From Acidobacteriota bacterium (lineage in GTDB: Bacteria; Acidobacteriota; Terriglobia; UBA7540; JAPUME01), in assembly GCA_027294185.1 (NCBI GenBank), contig JAPUME010000289.1, forward strand, positions 1 through 9,785: DNA of 9,785 bases. Direction: 5' to 3'. Positions 1 to 7,146 of this stretch are shown in pieces; position 1 is the stretch's first letter, and the number at the start of each line of letters is the position of its first letter. The position numbers were made by a program, and so were the translations under genes. The notes under the pieces were generated by a model. The model did not search any database, was not told where the DNA came from, and saw only the letters and a list, made by a program, of their open reading frames with translations.

Positions 1-165
1 CGCATCCACCCCGACAGCTCCGACTTCTTCTGGCACACGAACGACAACTCCTTTCAAGAGGACTCCATCTACTACGTACGCCTTCGCCAGCGAGGAATGG
101 TCCGCGACCGCATCGCCATGGCCTGGTCCAGCCCGATTTGGGTGAAAGCCTACGATTCGCCCTGA
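1..165 (+). CDS. C-terminal end of a PHP-domain-like metallohydrolase (partial)
   Basis: Frame 1 is open from the window edge to a TGA at 163-165 and gives the last 54 residues of a protein; the start lies outside. The tail contains YYVRLRQ followed by AWSSPIWV, a strand pair of the kind that closes several PHP-domain metallohydrolases (CehA/McbA-like and DUF3604-like proteins), where the usual text is close to YYVRVRQ...AWSSPIWV. The catalytic metal-binding part would be upstream, so no activity can be shown here. It runs in the same direction as tilS, 79 bases ahead of it, and a separate promoter is predicted in that gap. The family assignment rests on this short motif alone and is from memory. 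Confidence 0.55.
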   Translation, partial: RIHPDSSDFFWHTNDNSFQEDSIYYVRLRQRGMVRDRIAMAWSSPIWVKAYDSP

Positions 166-203
166 GCCGCGGGCAACCTCACCGGGCCACGCTCCACGGC
201 GAT

Positions 204-232
204 TTGGCATGCACCTCGACCCGCGCTAGGAT
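204..232 (+). promoter_or_regulatory. Predicted sigma-70 promoter of tilS
   Basis: TTGGCA at 204-209 (five of six matches to the -35 consensus) and TAGGAT at 227-232 (four of six, with the key A2 and T6) are separated by exactly 17 bases. Transcription would start near 238-240, only about five bases before the tilS ATG at 245, so the transcript would be almost leaderless. It is seen by eye only; the spacing is ideal but the -10 is imperfect. Confidence 0.45.
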
Positions 233-244
233 AGAGAGTGCGAG

Positions 245-1654
245 ATGAGTGACAAGGTGCAGCGAAAGTTCAATGCCTGTCTGGAGGAGAAGAAATTCTT
301 CAGCGCCGGAGACCGCGTCGGAGTCGCCATCTCGGGCGGAGGGGATTCGGTGGGGCTGTTTCATCTGCTCGAACGAGTTGCCCTCCAAAAAGGGTTGCAA
401 CTTGTCCTGGTCCACCTCAACCATAAACTCCGTGGCGCTGATTCCGATGAAGACGAATCATTCGTAAAGGAACTGGCTCGCTCGCACGACCTTCCTTTTT
501 TCTGTCGGGGAATCGATGTCGCAGCCGAGGCGAGCCGCGAGGGCGCAAACCTGGAAGCCACGGCCCGGCGCCTGCGATATGAGTTTTTCCAGTCCCTGAT
601 GGAAGAAGGCCGTCTGGACAAAATCGCCACAGGACACACGGCGAACGATCAGGCGGAAACCGTCCTGCTCCGCCTGCTTCGCGGCAGCGGCACCGAAGGT
701 CTGGGGGGAATTTACCCGACCCTGGAAGGGCGGATTGTGCGCCCTCTGCTGAACATCACCCGCCAGGAGCTGCTCGGATTCCTCGAAGAAAACCACCTTC
801 CCTTCCGAATCGACCAGAGCAACTTCGACAGGCGTTTCCTGCGCAATCGCGTCCGGGCTGAGCTGCTGCCGAAACTCGAGCAGGAGTTCAACCCGCAAAT
901 CGTCACGTTGCTTTCGGAACTCGCCGAACGGTCTCGCGACGAGGAAGACTACCTGAGAGGGGAGGCCGAGCGCTGGCTGGAGCAGTGGGCCACAAGCACG
1001 GAAGGGAGACATTCCCTTCCCCTGGGCGCGCTGAGCCGACTGGTCCCCGCCCTCGAAAGAAGGGTTCTGCGGGCGGCAATCCGGGGCTTCGGCGGTAGGT
1101 CCGCTTCGCTGACGCATGACCAGATGGAAGCCCTGCGGAGGTTCGCCGCAACCGGCTCAGGGGGCGGGAAATTTCCCCTTCCTCGTAACCTTATAATTCG
1201 CAAAGAGTTCGGACATTTGGTCCTGACAAAACAAGAAACAGCGCCCAGAACCTACCGATATCCGGTCAAGGTTCCGGGCGAGCAGGAAATTCCCGGCCTG
1301 GGATTAGTTCTGCAATTCAAAATTGTTGATACGCGAACAATCCAAGGAAAGTATAATAGTGAGGAGTGGGAAAAGGGTGTCGATTGGCAGAAGATTTGCA
1401 CACCCTTAGTGCTGCGGAACTGGGAAGTGGGAGACCGCTTCCAACCTGTGGGGCGCCGGAAGCCGGTTAAGCTGAAAGAGTTGCTCTACCGGCACAAGGT
1501 TTCTGCTCCCCGCAAGAGACTCTGGCCGCTCTTGACCGCAGGTGAGCAGATCATCTGGGTTAAGAACCTTTCGGTGGAAAGCCACGTGGCGGTGACGCCG
1601 GAAACGCGGCAAATTCTCGTGATTGAGGAAAGAAAGGCAGGAGGGAGGAAGTAG
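245..1654 (+). CDS. tilS: tRNA(Ile)-lysidine synthase TilS
   Basis: A 469-residue cytoplasmic N-type ATP pyrophosphatase that joins lysine to C34 of the CAU-anticodon tRNA-Ile, so that the tRNA reads AUA and accepts isoleucine. The PP-loop SGGGDS is at residues 30-35, followed by HLNHKLRG, a family hallmark, and by GHTANDQAET with its LLRLLRGSG continuation near residues 136-152. A central TilS substrate-binding region and a C-terminal lysidine domain follow; the latter is clear from about residue 388 (LRNWEVGDRFQPVGRR, then KLKELL). The length is normal for a full three-domain TilS. ATG 245 is taken because the N-terminus starts a typical distance before the PP-loop; only a weak purine stretch (AGAGAG) precedes it. 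The gene heads the hpt-ftsH neighbourhood seen in many bacteria. The PP-loop has a third Gly where Val or Pro is more common, which should be tolerated. Confidence 0.96.
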   Translation: MSDKVQRKFNACLEEKKFFSAGDRVGVAISGGGDSVGLFHLLERVALQKGLQLVLVHLNHKLRGADSDEDESFVKELARSHDLPFFCRGIDVAAEASREGANLEATARRLRYEFFQSLMEEGRLDKIATGHTANDQAETVLLRLLRGSGTEGLGGIYPTLEGRIVRPLLNITRQELLGFLEENHLPFRIDQSNFDRRFLRNRVRAELLPKLEQEFNPQIVTLLSELAERSRDEEDYLRGEAERWLEQWATSTEGRHSLPLGALSRLVPALERRVLRAAIRGFGGRSASLTHDQMEALRRFAATGSGGGKFPLPRNLIIRKEFGHLVLTKQETAPRTYRYPVKVPGEQEIPGLGLVLQFKIVDTRTIQGKYNSEEWEKGVDWQKICTPLVLRNWEVGDRFQPVGRRKPVKLKELLYRHKVSAPRKRLWPLLTAGEQIIWVKNLSVESHVAVTPETRQILVIEERKAGGRK

Positions 1655-1698
1655 CCAAGGCAGAGCCCGAGGAAGTCGCTTCGCCCCACGCTGAACCG

Positions 1699-2217
1699 AT
1701 GCAGAACCAGAAACCGAAGCCCGTATTTACGGAAGAGAAGATTCAGCAGCGTGTGAAGGAAATCGGTAGGCAGATTTCCAAAGACTACGAGCAAAAATCA
1801 ATCCACGTCGTTGGAATTCTTGAGGATGCTTTCATCTTCATGGCCGACCTGGTTCGGGCGATTTCCTGCCCCGTGATCTGCCATTTTCTTAAGACGGAAA
1901 TTCGTGATGTCTCGGAAGGCAATCGTTCGATTCGGGAGGTGATTTACACCCCCAGGATCGACGCAAAAGGAAAAGATATCCTGCTGGTTGACGGAGTCCT
2001 GGATTCGGGTGTTACGCTCGACTACTTGGTGCGGTATTTGGGAAGCCAGAACCCTTCTTCGCTACGTGCCGCGGTGCTGGCCGACAAGCAGCACGAGCGG
2101 AAGGTGGAAGTACCCGCCGACTATGTGGCCTTTGAGGTAGGAAAAGATTTTCTGGTCGGATATGGCCTGGGATACAAGGAGCAGCACAGGAATCTTCCCT
2201 ACCTGGGCACGTTATGA
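1699..2217 (+). CDS. hpt: Hypoxanthine phosphoribosyltransferase-like protein with altered active site
   Basis: A 172-residue type I phosphoribosyltransferase placed exactly where hpt lies between tilS and ftsH. The fold is recognisable throughout: VVGILEDAFIFMADLVR (residues 37-53), the PRPP-binding strand ILLVDGVLDSG (94-104), AAVLADK (124-130), and FLVGYGLGYKEQHRNLPYLG near the C-terminus. Several positions that are nearly fixed in HPRT differ: the Leu-Lys-Gly pyrophosphate loop reads Leu-Glu-Asp (41-43), the acidic pair of the PRPP motif reads Asp-Gly (98-99) and the late Mg/purine-contacting Asp (human D193) is Gly158. The purine-contacting Lys130, Asp102, Glu161 and Arg164 remain. It could be a lineage-specific purine PRTase, one with another substrate, or a regulatory relative such as a PyrR-like protein; canonical IMP/GMP synthesis is not assured. 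ATG 1699 is the only start in the open stretch and lacks a close Shine-Dalgarno sequence. Confidence 0.85.
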   Translation: MQNQKPKPVFTEEKIQQRVKEIGRQISKDYEQKSIHVVGILEDAFIFMADLVRAISCPVICHFLKTEIRDVSEGNRSIREVIYTPRIDAKGKDILLVDGVLDSGVTLDYLVRYLGSQNPSSLRAAVLADKQHERKVEVPADYVAFEVGKDFLVGYGLGYKEQHRNLPYLGTL

Positions 2218-2304
2218 TATCTCATGGCCCCCTCCGCAAATACGGAGCGATGAAAGAAGCCGCGGGCCGGCAAATCGGCATCTAATGAGTCAGGGGCCTT
2301 CGTG

Positions 2305-2329
2305 GCCGGTCCGGGTCGGTCGGTCCGGC
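2305..2329 (+). promoter_or_regulatory. Hairpin just upstream of the ftsH ribosome-binding site
   Basis: GCCGGTCC (2305-2312) can pair with GGTCCGGC (2322-2329) with one T-T mismatch and a nine-base loop. It ends directly before GAGAGG, the ftsH Shine-Dalgarno sequence, without covering it. No T-run follows, so it is not a terminator. A role in translation or mRNA stability is possible but not shown. Confidence 0.3.
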
Positions 2330-2330
2330 A

Positions 2331-2336
2331 GAGAGG
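2331..2336 (+). promoter_or_regulatory. Ribosome-binding site that decides the ftsH start
   Basis: GAGAGG lies seven bases before GTG 2344, ideal spacing. An upstream in-frame GTG at 2302 has only AGGGG five bases before it and would add a 14-residue non-hydrophobic Gly/Arg-rich head that FtsH proteins do not have. The site therefore supports GTG 2344. Confidence 0.7.
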
Positions 2337-2343
2337 AAGTTCG

Positions 2344-4257
2344 GTGAATTCAGCAGTAAAGAACATCATCTTCTGGGTGGTCATGATCGCCACCGCGCTT
2401 TTGCTTTGGGCGGTGGTAACATCCCGCCGCGGCGGGCGTGTAGACCAACCGAGCTTCACCCAGTTCATGGAGTCGGTGGAGGGCGGCAACGTCCTCGAGG
2501 TGACCTTGATCGGATCGAACATTCAAGGCACCTACAAGAAGGACAATACCCAGTTTCGCACGACCGTTCCGGCCAACTACCCCGACCTGGTGAAAGCCCT
2601 CCGAGAACAAGACGTCAACATTATGGTCAAGGATAGCTCGGGCAGCTCCTGGGTAACCTGGGTTGCCAACGGCCTTCCCATGATTCTGCTTTTGGGCCTT
2701 TGGATTTTCTTCATGCGCCAGATGCAGAGCGGCGGAAACAAGGCCCTCTCCTTCGGCAAGAGCCGAGCACGGCTTCTCTCCAATCAGCAGAAGAAAATCA
2801 CCTTTAAGGATGTGGCCGGGGTCGACGAAGCCAAAGAAGAGTTGCAGGAAATCATCGAGTTTTTGCGCGAGCCGCAGAAATTCCAGAAGCTGGGCGGCCG
2901 CATTCCCAAAGGTGTGCTGCTCGTCGGGCCTCCCGGCACCGGCAAGACTCTGCTGGCGCGCGCCATCGCGGGCGAGGCCAGCGTTCCTTTCTTTTCCATC
3001 TCCGGCTCGGATTTTGTCGAGATGTTCGTAGGCGTAGGCGCATCCCGCGTGCGCGACCTTTTCGAACAGGGCAAAAAGAATGCTCCCTGCATCGTTTTCA
3101 TCGACGAAATTGACGCCGTAGGGCGACACCGCGGCGCGGGCCTCGGCGGAGGCCACGACGAGCGCGAACAGACGCTCAACCAATTGCTGGTGGAGATGGA
3201 CGGATTCGAGTCGAATGACGGCGTCATTCTTATCTCGGCCACCAACCGCCCCGATGTGCTGGACCCGGCGCTGCTTCGCCCGGGACGTTTCGACCGCCGC
3301 GTGGTGGTCCCCCGACCCGACGTGGGAGGCCGCGAGGGAATCCTCAAGGTTCATACCAAGAAGATTCCCCTTGCTGAAGATGTCGATATCTCAATCCTCG
3401 CGCGCGGCACGCCCGGTTTCACCGGAGCCGACCTGGCCAACCTGGTCAATGAATCGGCCCTGCTGGCGGCCCGCTACAACCGGAAGCATGTCGCCATGGT
3501 GGATTTCGAGGAATCCAAAGACAAAGTGCTGATGGGAGCCGAGCGAAGATCGCTCATCCTGAGTGAAGAAGAGAAGCGGAACACGGCCTTCCACGAAGCC
3601 GGTCACGCGCTGGTGGCGCAGTCGATGCCCCATTCCGACCCTCTCCACAAAGTCACTATTATTCCGCGCGGAATGGCTCTCGGGGTTACCGTGACCCTGC
3701 CCGTCGACGACAAGCACACTTACACCAAGGATTTTCTCGAAGACCAGCTCGCCATCATGATGGGGGGTCGGGTTGCGGAGGAGATGTTCCTGAACCACAT
3801 CACGACGGGCGCCGGAAACGACCTGGAACAGGCTACCGAACTCTCCCGTCGAATGGTCTGCGAATACGGCATGTCGGAATTGGGTCCGCTTTCGTACCGA
3901 AAGAATCAGGATCAAGTATTTCTGGGCCGCGACTGGGCCACGCACCGGGAATTCAGTGAAGACACGGCGATCAACATTGACAAGGAAATGAGGAGAATCG
4001 TTACGCGGGCTTACGGGCGCGCGCGCGAAGTGCTCGACTCACGCCGGGAAATACTGACCCGAATCGCCGAAACATTGCTCGAGCGCGAAGTGCTGAACGC
4101 CAAAGAGGTCAACCTTTTGATCGCGGGCAAAGAACTGCCGACCCTGGTTCCTAAAACGCCGCCCCCGCCGCCGACCGAAGTTGAGCCGGTCGCGGAAGTC
4201 CTGAAACCGGCGCCCGCAAAAACTCCCCGGCGGCGCGAACGGCCTCAGCCCGCCTAA
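2344..4257 (+). CDS. ftsH: ATP-dependent zinc metalloprotease FtsH
   Basis: A 637-residue membrane-anchored AAA+ protease that extracts and degrades misfolded membrane proteins and selected soluble regulators, working as a hexamer on the cytoplasmic face. In order: first membrane helix about residues 8-25, a periplasmic domain of roughly 75 residues, second helix about 103-126, then the AAA module with Walker A GPPGTGKT (195-202), the pore-loop FVGVGA, Walker B FIDEID (252-257) and the second region of homology ending in RPGRFDRR. The peptidase domain has HEAGH (417-421) and the third zinc ligand Asp493 in [10 protein letters not shown]. All catalytic residues are present. The C-terminal tail, after about residue 600, is rich in Pro and basic residues and probably disordered. 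GTG 2344 is chosen over GTG 2302 because of its ribosome-binding site and because [11 protein letters not shown] is a typical FtsH N-terminus. It follows the hpt-like gene after 126 bases. Confidence 0.97.
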   Translation: MNSAVKNIIFWVVMIATALLLWAVVTSRRGGRVDQPSFTQFMESVEGGNVLEVTLIGSNIQGTYKKDNTQFRTTVPANYPDLVKALREQDVNIMVKDSSGSSWVTWVANGLPMILLLGLWIFFMRQMQSGGNKALSFGKSRARLLSNQQKKITFKDVAGVDEAKEELQEIIEFLREPQKFQKLGGRIPKGVLLVGPPGTGKTLLARAIAGEASVPFFSISGSDFVEMFVGVGASRVRDLFEQGKKNAPCIVFIDEIDAVGRHRGAGLGGGHDEREQTLNQLLVEMDGFESNDGVILISATNRPDVLDPALLRPGRFDRRVVVPRPDVGGREGILKVHTKKIPLAEDVDISILARGTPGFTGADLANLVNESALLAARYNRKHVAMVDFEESKDKVLMGAERRSLILSEEEKRNTAFHEAGHALVAQSMPHSDPLHKVTIIPRGMALGVTVTLPVDDKHTYTKDFLEDQLAIMMGGRVAEEMFLNHITTGAGNDLEQATELSRRMVCEYGMSELGPLSYRKNQDQVFLGRDWATHREFSEDTAINIDKEMRRIVTRAYGRAREVLDSRREILTRIAETLLEREVLNAKEVNLLIAGKELPTLVPKTPPPPPTEVEPVAEVLKPAPAKTPRRRERPQPA

Positions 4258-4318
4258 AGGAATCTCCCCTATCGCTTCGACCCGCAGCCTTCCGGAGGGG
4301 AGGCTCGACTTCCCAAGA

Positions 4319-5269
4319 ATGAACCCGCCTTTCCGCGAACGGCTCACCCTGCGAAACAAGAGGCAATCCATCCGCCTGGGCCCGAGGACTCTCGTCATGG
4401 GTGTCCTGAACGTCACACCGGATTCCTTTTCCGATGGAGGCCGCTTTCTGGATTCCGCGAAGGCCATCCGAAGAGGATTGGAATTGGTGCGGGAAGGCGC
4501 CGATTGGATCGACGTGGGCGGCGAGTCCACCCGTCCCGGTTCGCTTCCGGTCAATGCCGAAGAGGAACTTCGGCGCGTATTGCCCGTCATCCGCGGACTG
4601 CGGCGCAAAACCGACGCCTGGATCTCCATCGACACCACCAAATCAGAGGTCGCGGAGCAGGCCCTGCGCGCCGGAGCCAACCTGATCAACGACATCAGCG
4701 GGTTGCGTTTCGACCCCGAAATGGCGCAGGTAGCCAGGAAATTCCGCTGCCCCCTGGTCCTGATGCATATTCGAGGAGCACCCAAGACCATGCAAAACCG
4801 GCCCTTCGCGCGGGACCTTTGGCGGTCGGTGCGGGGCGGATTGCAACGCTCAGTTCGGCGAGCCCTCGCGGCGGGCCTACGCCGCGATCAGTTAATTCTC
4901 GACCCCGGATTCGGCTTCGGGAAATCTCTTGCGCAGAACTTTGAGTTGCTGGCCGGATGGTATCGACTCAGAAACTTCCACTTGCCACTGCTGGCGGGTA
5001 GTTCGCGAAAATCGTTCCTCCACCGCACCGTCGCCCGAACCACGCCGACTCGGGGCCTCGCCGGCGTCCGCTGGCCGCTCTCGTCCGCTGGGATTGCGCC
5101 CGAGTTGATCATGGGAACCGCCGGGACCCTGGTGGCCGCCATTCTGGGCGGGGCTCACATCGTTCGAGTCCACGACGTAAAGGAAACTCTGCCCGCGCTG
5201 CGAATTGCCGACGCCATCCTGCGTTCTACGCAAACGGCACGAGATGGATCCGTCTGCCCGCCGGTTTGA
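4319..5269 (+). CDS. folP: Dihydropteroate synthase FolP
   Basis: A 316-residue TIM-barrel enzyme of folate synthesis that condenses 6-hydroxymethyl-dihydropterin pyrophosphate with p-aminobenzoate; it is the sulfonamide target. Visible motifs in order: MGVLNVTPDSFSDGG (27-41), DVGGESTRPG (65-74), SIDTT (103-107), NDISG (124-128), LMHIRGAPKTMQ (148-159), DPGFGFGK (195-202), SSRKSF (228-233) and HIVRVHDVKET (280-290). These cover the pterin pocket and the pyrophosphate and p-aminobenzoate loops, so it should be active. Between SRKSF and the next helix (GTAG, 266) there are 32 residues, against about 14 in E. coli FolP, so this loop carries an insertion of about 18 residues. ATG 4319 is used; GGAGGGGAGG (4294-4303) is a strong Shine-Dalgarno sequence but sits 15 bases away. 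It follows ftsH by 61 bases and is probably co-transcribed. Confidence 0.95.
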   Translation: MNPPFRERLTLRNKRQSIRLGPRTLVMGVLNVTPDSFSDGGRFLDSAKAIRRGLELVREGADWIDVGGESTRPGSLPVNAEEELRRVLPVIRGLRRKTDAWISIDTTKSEVAEQALRAGANLINDISGLRFDPEMAQVARKFRCPLVLMHIRGAPKTMQNRPFARDLWRSVRGGLQRSVRRALAAGLRRDQLILDPGFGFGKSLAQNFELLAGWYRLRNFHLPLLAGSSRKSFLHRTVARTTPTRGLAGVRWPLSSAGIAPELIMGTAGTLVAAILGGAHIVRVHDVKETLPALRIADAILRSTQTARDGSVCPPV

Positions 5270-5431
5270 TTTTTGAGGCAACATGCCCTACCCTGAAGGG
5301 GAACTGTACTCTCTAACCTGTTATCAAGAGTATCGATTTCAGTCCTCGCTATTGGAAGTACGGAAAGCGTCCGCCACTTTCCGCAACACGCACCCGGCGT
5401 CCCTGAAACCCCGCGCCTTCAGAAAATTCTC
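5270..5431 (+). other. folP-glmM intergenic region where cdaA and ybbR would be expected
   Basis: This 162-base gap holds no credible ORF on either strand. In many bacteria, and as I recall in acidobacteria, folP (or its neighbour) is followed by cdaA and ybbR before glmM; neither gene nor a recognisable remnant is present. The stretch is more AT-rich in its first half than the flanking genes. It contains the inverted repeat listed at 5361-5383 and no convincing promoter hexamers. It may simply be the glmM leader. Confidence 0.5.
5361..5383 (+). repeat. Short perfect inverted repeat upstream of glmM
   Basis: CGGAAAG (5361-5367) and CTTTCCG (5377-5383) form a perfect 7-bp inverted repeat with a nine-base loop, about 48 bases before the glmM ATG. 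There is no T-run after it, so it is not an intrinsic terminator. It could be an operator or a leader hairpin, or chance. Confidence 0.35.
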
Positions 5432-6805
5432 ATGACCCAGCTTCCCCAACCCCGACTGTTCGGAACCGACGGCATGCGCGGCCGCGCTGATGAATTTCCG
5501 CTGGACCCGAAAACGCTCTTCCGTCTCGGCCGGGTCCTGGGTGGAATCCTGTCCGCGACCAGCGGCGACACGAGCAGCGGCGCCTCCCCGAAAGCCTTAC
5601 TCGGCGGAGATACGCGCGAGTCGAGCCCACGGATCGCCACACAGCTCGCCGCCGGTCTTCAGGAAGCAGGCGTCCGGGTAACCTACGCCGGCGTAATCAC
5701 CACCCCCGGAATCGCTCACCTGACCCGCCATGGAAATTTTCAGGCTGGAGTCATGGTCTCCGCCTCGCACAACCCGTACGCCGACAACGGAGTGAAAATA
5801 TTCTCCCCTCAAGGGATGAAGATCCCGGACTCCCTGGAAGAGGAAATCGAAGAAAAGTTGCGAAATCAGAAAGCCGGCCCTCCGAAAGCTTCGCCGTCCA
5901 CCCTCGACCCCGAAACAGAACTTCTCGTGAGCTACGTGGACCATCTGGCCCAATTGATCCCTGCCGGAGTCGAGGTGAGCCGCCTTAGGCTGGTCGCAGA
6001 CTGCGCGAATGGCGCGGCCTCACGACTGGCCCCGCTGGTCACAGAAAAGCTTGGCCTCGACTGCACCTTCCTCAACAACGATCCTGACGGAGAGAACATC
6101 AATCGGGACTGCGGCTCACTTCATCCCGAGAAGATGGCCCGAGTGGTCTCGGAGCAGGGAGCCGATCTCGGAGTCGCCTTCGACGGCGACGCTGACCGCG
6201 CCATCTTCTCCACGGGCAAGGGCCGGATTACGCATGGAGACGGAATTCTGTGGGTGGCCGCACGGTTCCTGAAGAGCCAGGGTGGGCTGGCGGAAAATCG
6301 TGTCGTGGGGACCGTCATGACGAACTACGGGCTCGAGCTGGCGCTGGAGCGGGAAGGCATTCGCCTGGCCCGAACTCCGGTAGGTGACAAGTACGTGCTG
6401 GAAGAGATGCTTCGCTCAGGTGCGAATCTGGGTGGAGAACCCTCCGGGCACCTTATATTTTCAGACCTTTCGACGGCTGGTGACGGGTTGGTCAGCCTGC
6501 TGATGACGTTGCGGATCATGGCCGAATCCGGACGGTCTCTGGAAGATCTGGTGGGGGAACTCAAGCTCCTGCCGCACGTAATTCAAAACATTCCGGTCAA
6601 GAGCCAGCCGCCCCTCGAGTCGGTCGAGCCGATTCAGCAAGCGCTGGCACGCTCGGAGGAGAGGCTTCGAGGGCGGGGCCGAATCCTTGTGCGGTATTCG
6701 GGCACCGAGCCGCTGCTCCGCGTCATGGTGGAGGCCAACGACGAAGAAGTGGTCCGGGAGATCACCGATGATATAGTGCGAGTGATCCGGAAGCATCTTG
6801 CATGA
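5432..6805 (+). CDS. glmM: Phosphoglucosamine mutase GlmM
   Basis: A 457-residue alpha-D-phosphohexomutase that converts glucosamine-6-phosphate to glucosamine-1-phosphate, the step that feeds UDP-GlcNAc into peptidoglycan and other envelope polymers. The N-terminus LFGTDGMRG (9-17) is the family signature. The phosphoserine loop SASHNP holds catalytic Ser112, the metal-binding loop DGDADR is at 251-256, the sugar-specificity loop GGEPSGH follows, and the phosphate-binding loop RYSGTEPLLRVMVE is near the C-terminus. All four domains are present and the length is normal. The GTDGMRG and GEPSGH forms favour GlmM over ManB/Pgm-type mutases. ATG 5432 gives the standard N-terminus although no Shine-Dalgarno sequence precedes it. 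It is the last housekeeping gene of the plus-strand series. Confidence 0.95.
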   Translation: MTQLPQPRLFGTDGMRGRADEFPLDPKTLFRLGRVLGGILSATSGDTSSGASPKALLGGDTRESSPRIATQLAAGLQEAGVRVTYAGVITTPGIAHLTRHGNFQAGVMVSASHNPYADNGVKIFSPQGMKIPDSLEEEIEEKLRNQKAGPPKASPSTLDPETELLVSYVDHLAQLIPAGVEVSRLRLVADCANGAASRLAPLVTEKLGLDCTFLNNDPDGENINRDCGSLHPEKMARVVSEQGADLGVAFDGDADRAIFSTGKGRITHGDGILWVAARFLKSQGGLAENRVVGTVMTNYGLELALEREGIRLARTPVGDKYVLEEMLRSGANLGGEPSGHLIFSDLSTAGDGLVSLLMTLRIMAESGRSLEDLVGELKLLPHVIQNIPVKSQPPLESVEPIQQALARSEERLRGRGRILVRYSGTEPLLRVMVEANDEEVVREITDDIVRVIRKHLA

Positions 6806-6853
6806 GGATTGGAATTCACGCCGCCCCGCGGATTTCAGCCTATCGGCTCAGGC

Positions 6854-7072
6854 ATGGACAACTCATCCGGTAATTTCAACATCTTAAAGCCTGGGAAGCC
6901 CGGAGACACACGAGAGCTTTCCGAAACCGCTCTTGATAAATTGAACCTTGCGGGTAAATACGACTCCTACTCCCGGCTCTATGAAATGGATGGCCTTCCG
7001 TGGGAGATCCAGAGCAAGCTTACGAAGCCGACGGGAGAAACTTTTTTCATTCTTGTGTGTTTAGGAGAATAA
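6854..7072 (+). CDS. Possible small hypothetical protein
   Basis: An open frame of 72 codons from ATG 6854 to TAA 7070-7072, 48 bases after glmM. It can be extended in frame to TTG 6809 (87 codons). I do not recognise it. The product is soluble-looking and mixed in charge, with a proline/glycine-rich head, a predicted helical middle (SETALDKLNLAGKY) and a hydrophobic last strand ending in FFILVCLGE; there is no signal peptide or membrane helix. No good ribosome-binding site precedes either start. The amino-acid make-up looks protein-like rather than random, but the length is short enough to arise by chance in GC-rich DNA. Presence of the same frame after glmM in relatives would settle it. Confidence 0.35.
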   Translation: MDNSSGNFNILKPGKPGDTRELSETALDKLNLAGKYDSYSRLYEMDGLPWEIQSKLTKPTGETFFILVCLGE

Positions 7073-7077
7073 GGCAA

Positions 7078-7127
7078 GGCAGGTCGGCGGCTTGACGTTA
7101 CAGATCCCCACCGGGCCGTCGCCTGCC
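7078..7127 (+). promoter_or_regulatory. Long imperfect hairpin before the VirB10-like gene
   Basis: Bases 7078-7091 pair with 7115-7127 over 13 base pairs, with one bulged T (7084) and one G-T wobble (7087/7119), around a 23-base loop. The stem is GC-rich. No T-run follows, so it is not a standard Rho-independent terminator. It ends seven bases before the Shine-Dalgarno sequence of the next gene, so it could be a structured leader, a processing site, or the 3' end of the preceding transcript. Confidence 0.45.
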
Positions 7128-7146
7128 CTGAGAAGGGAGGATTATT

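Noticed and set aside
1326..1357. Perfect TATAAT (1352-1357) with TTGATA (1326-1331) inside tilS, as an internal promoter for hpt and ftsH
   Set aside because: The spacer is 20 bases, too long for sigma-70. The patch is simply an AT-rich part of the tilS coding region; another TATAAT at 1192-1197 also has no -35.
1642..1651. Strong Shine-Dalgarno-like AGGGAGGAAG at the end of tilS
   Set aside because: No start codon lies at a usable distance; the hpt-like ATG is 47 bases further on.
2232..2247. CTCCG/CGGAG hairpin after the hpt-like gene
   Set aside because: Five pairs, no T-run; too weak for a terminator and probably chance.
2350..3354. Long minus-strand open frame of 334 codons opposite ftsH
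   Set aside because: It lies wholly inside the certain ftsH gene, in a mirror frame common in GC-rich DNA, and its product has no recognisable motif.
6802..6873. A 23-codon frame starting at ATG 6802 that overlaps the glmM stop as ATGA
   Set aside because: It is too short, with no recognisable product and no other support; the overlap can arise by chance.
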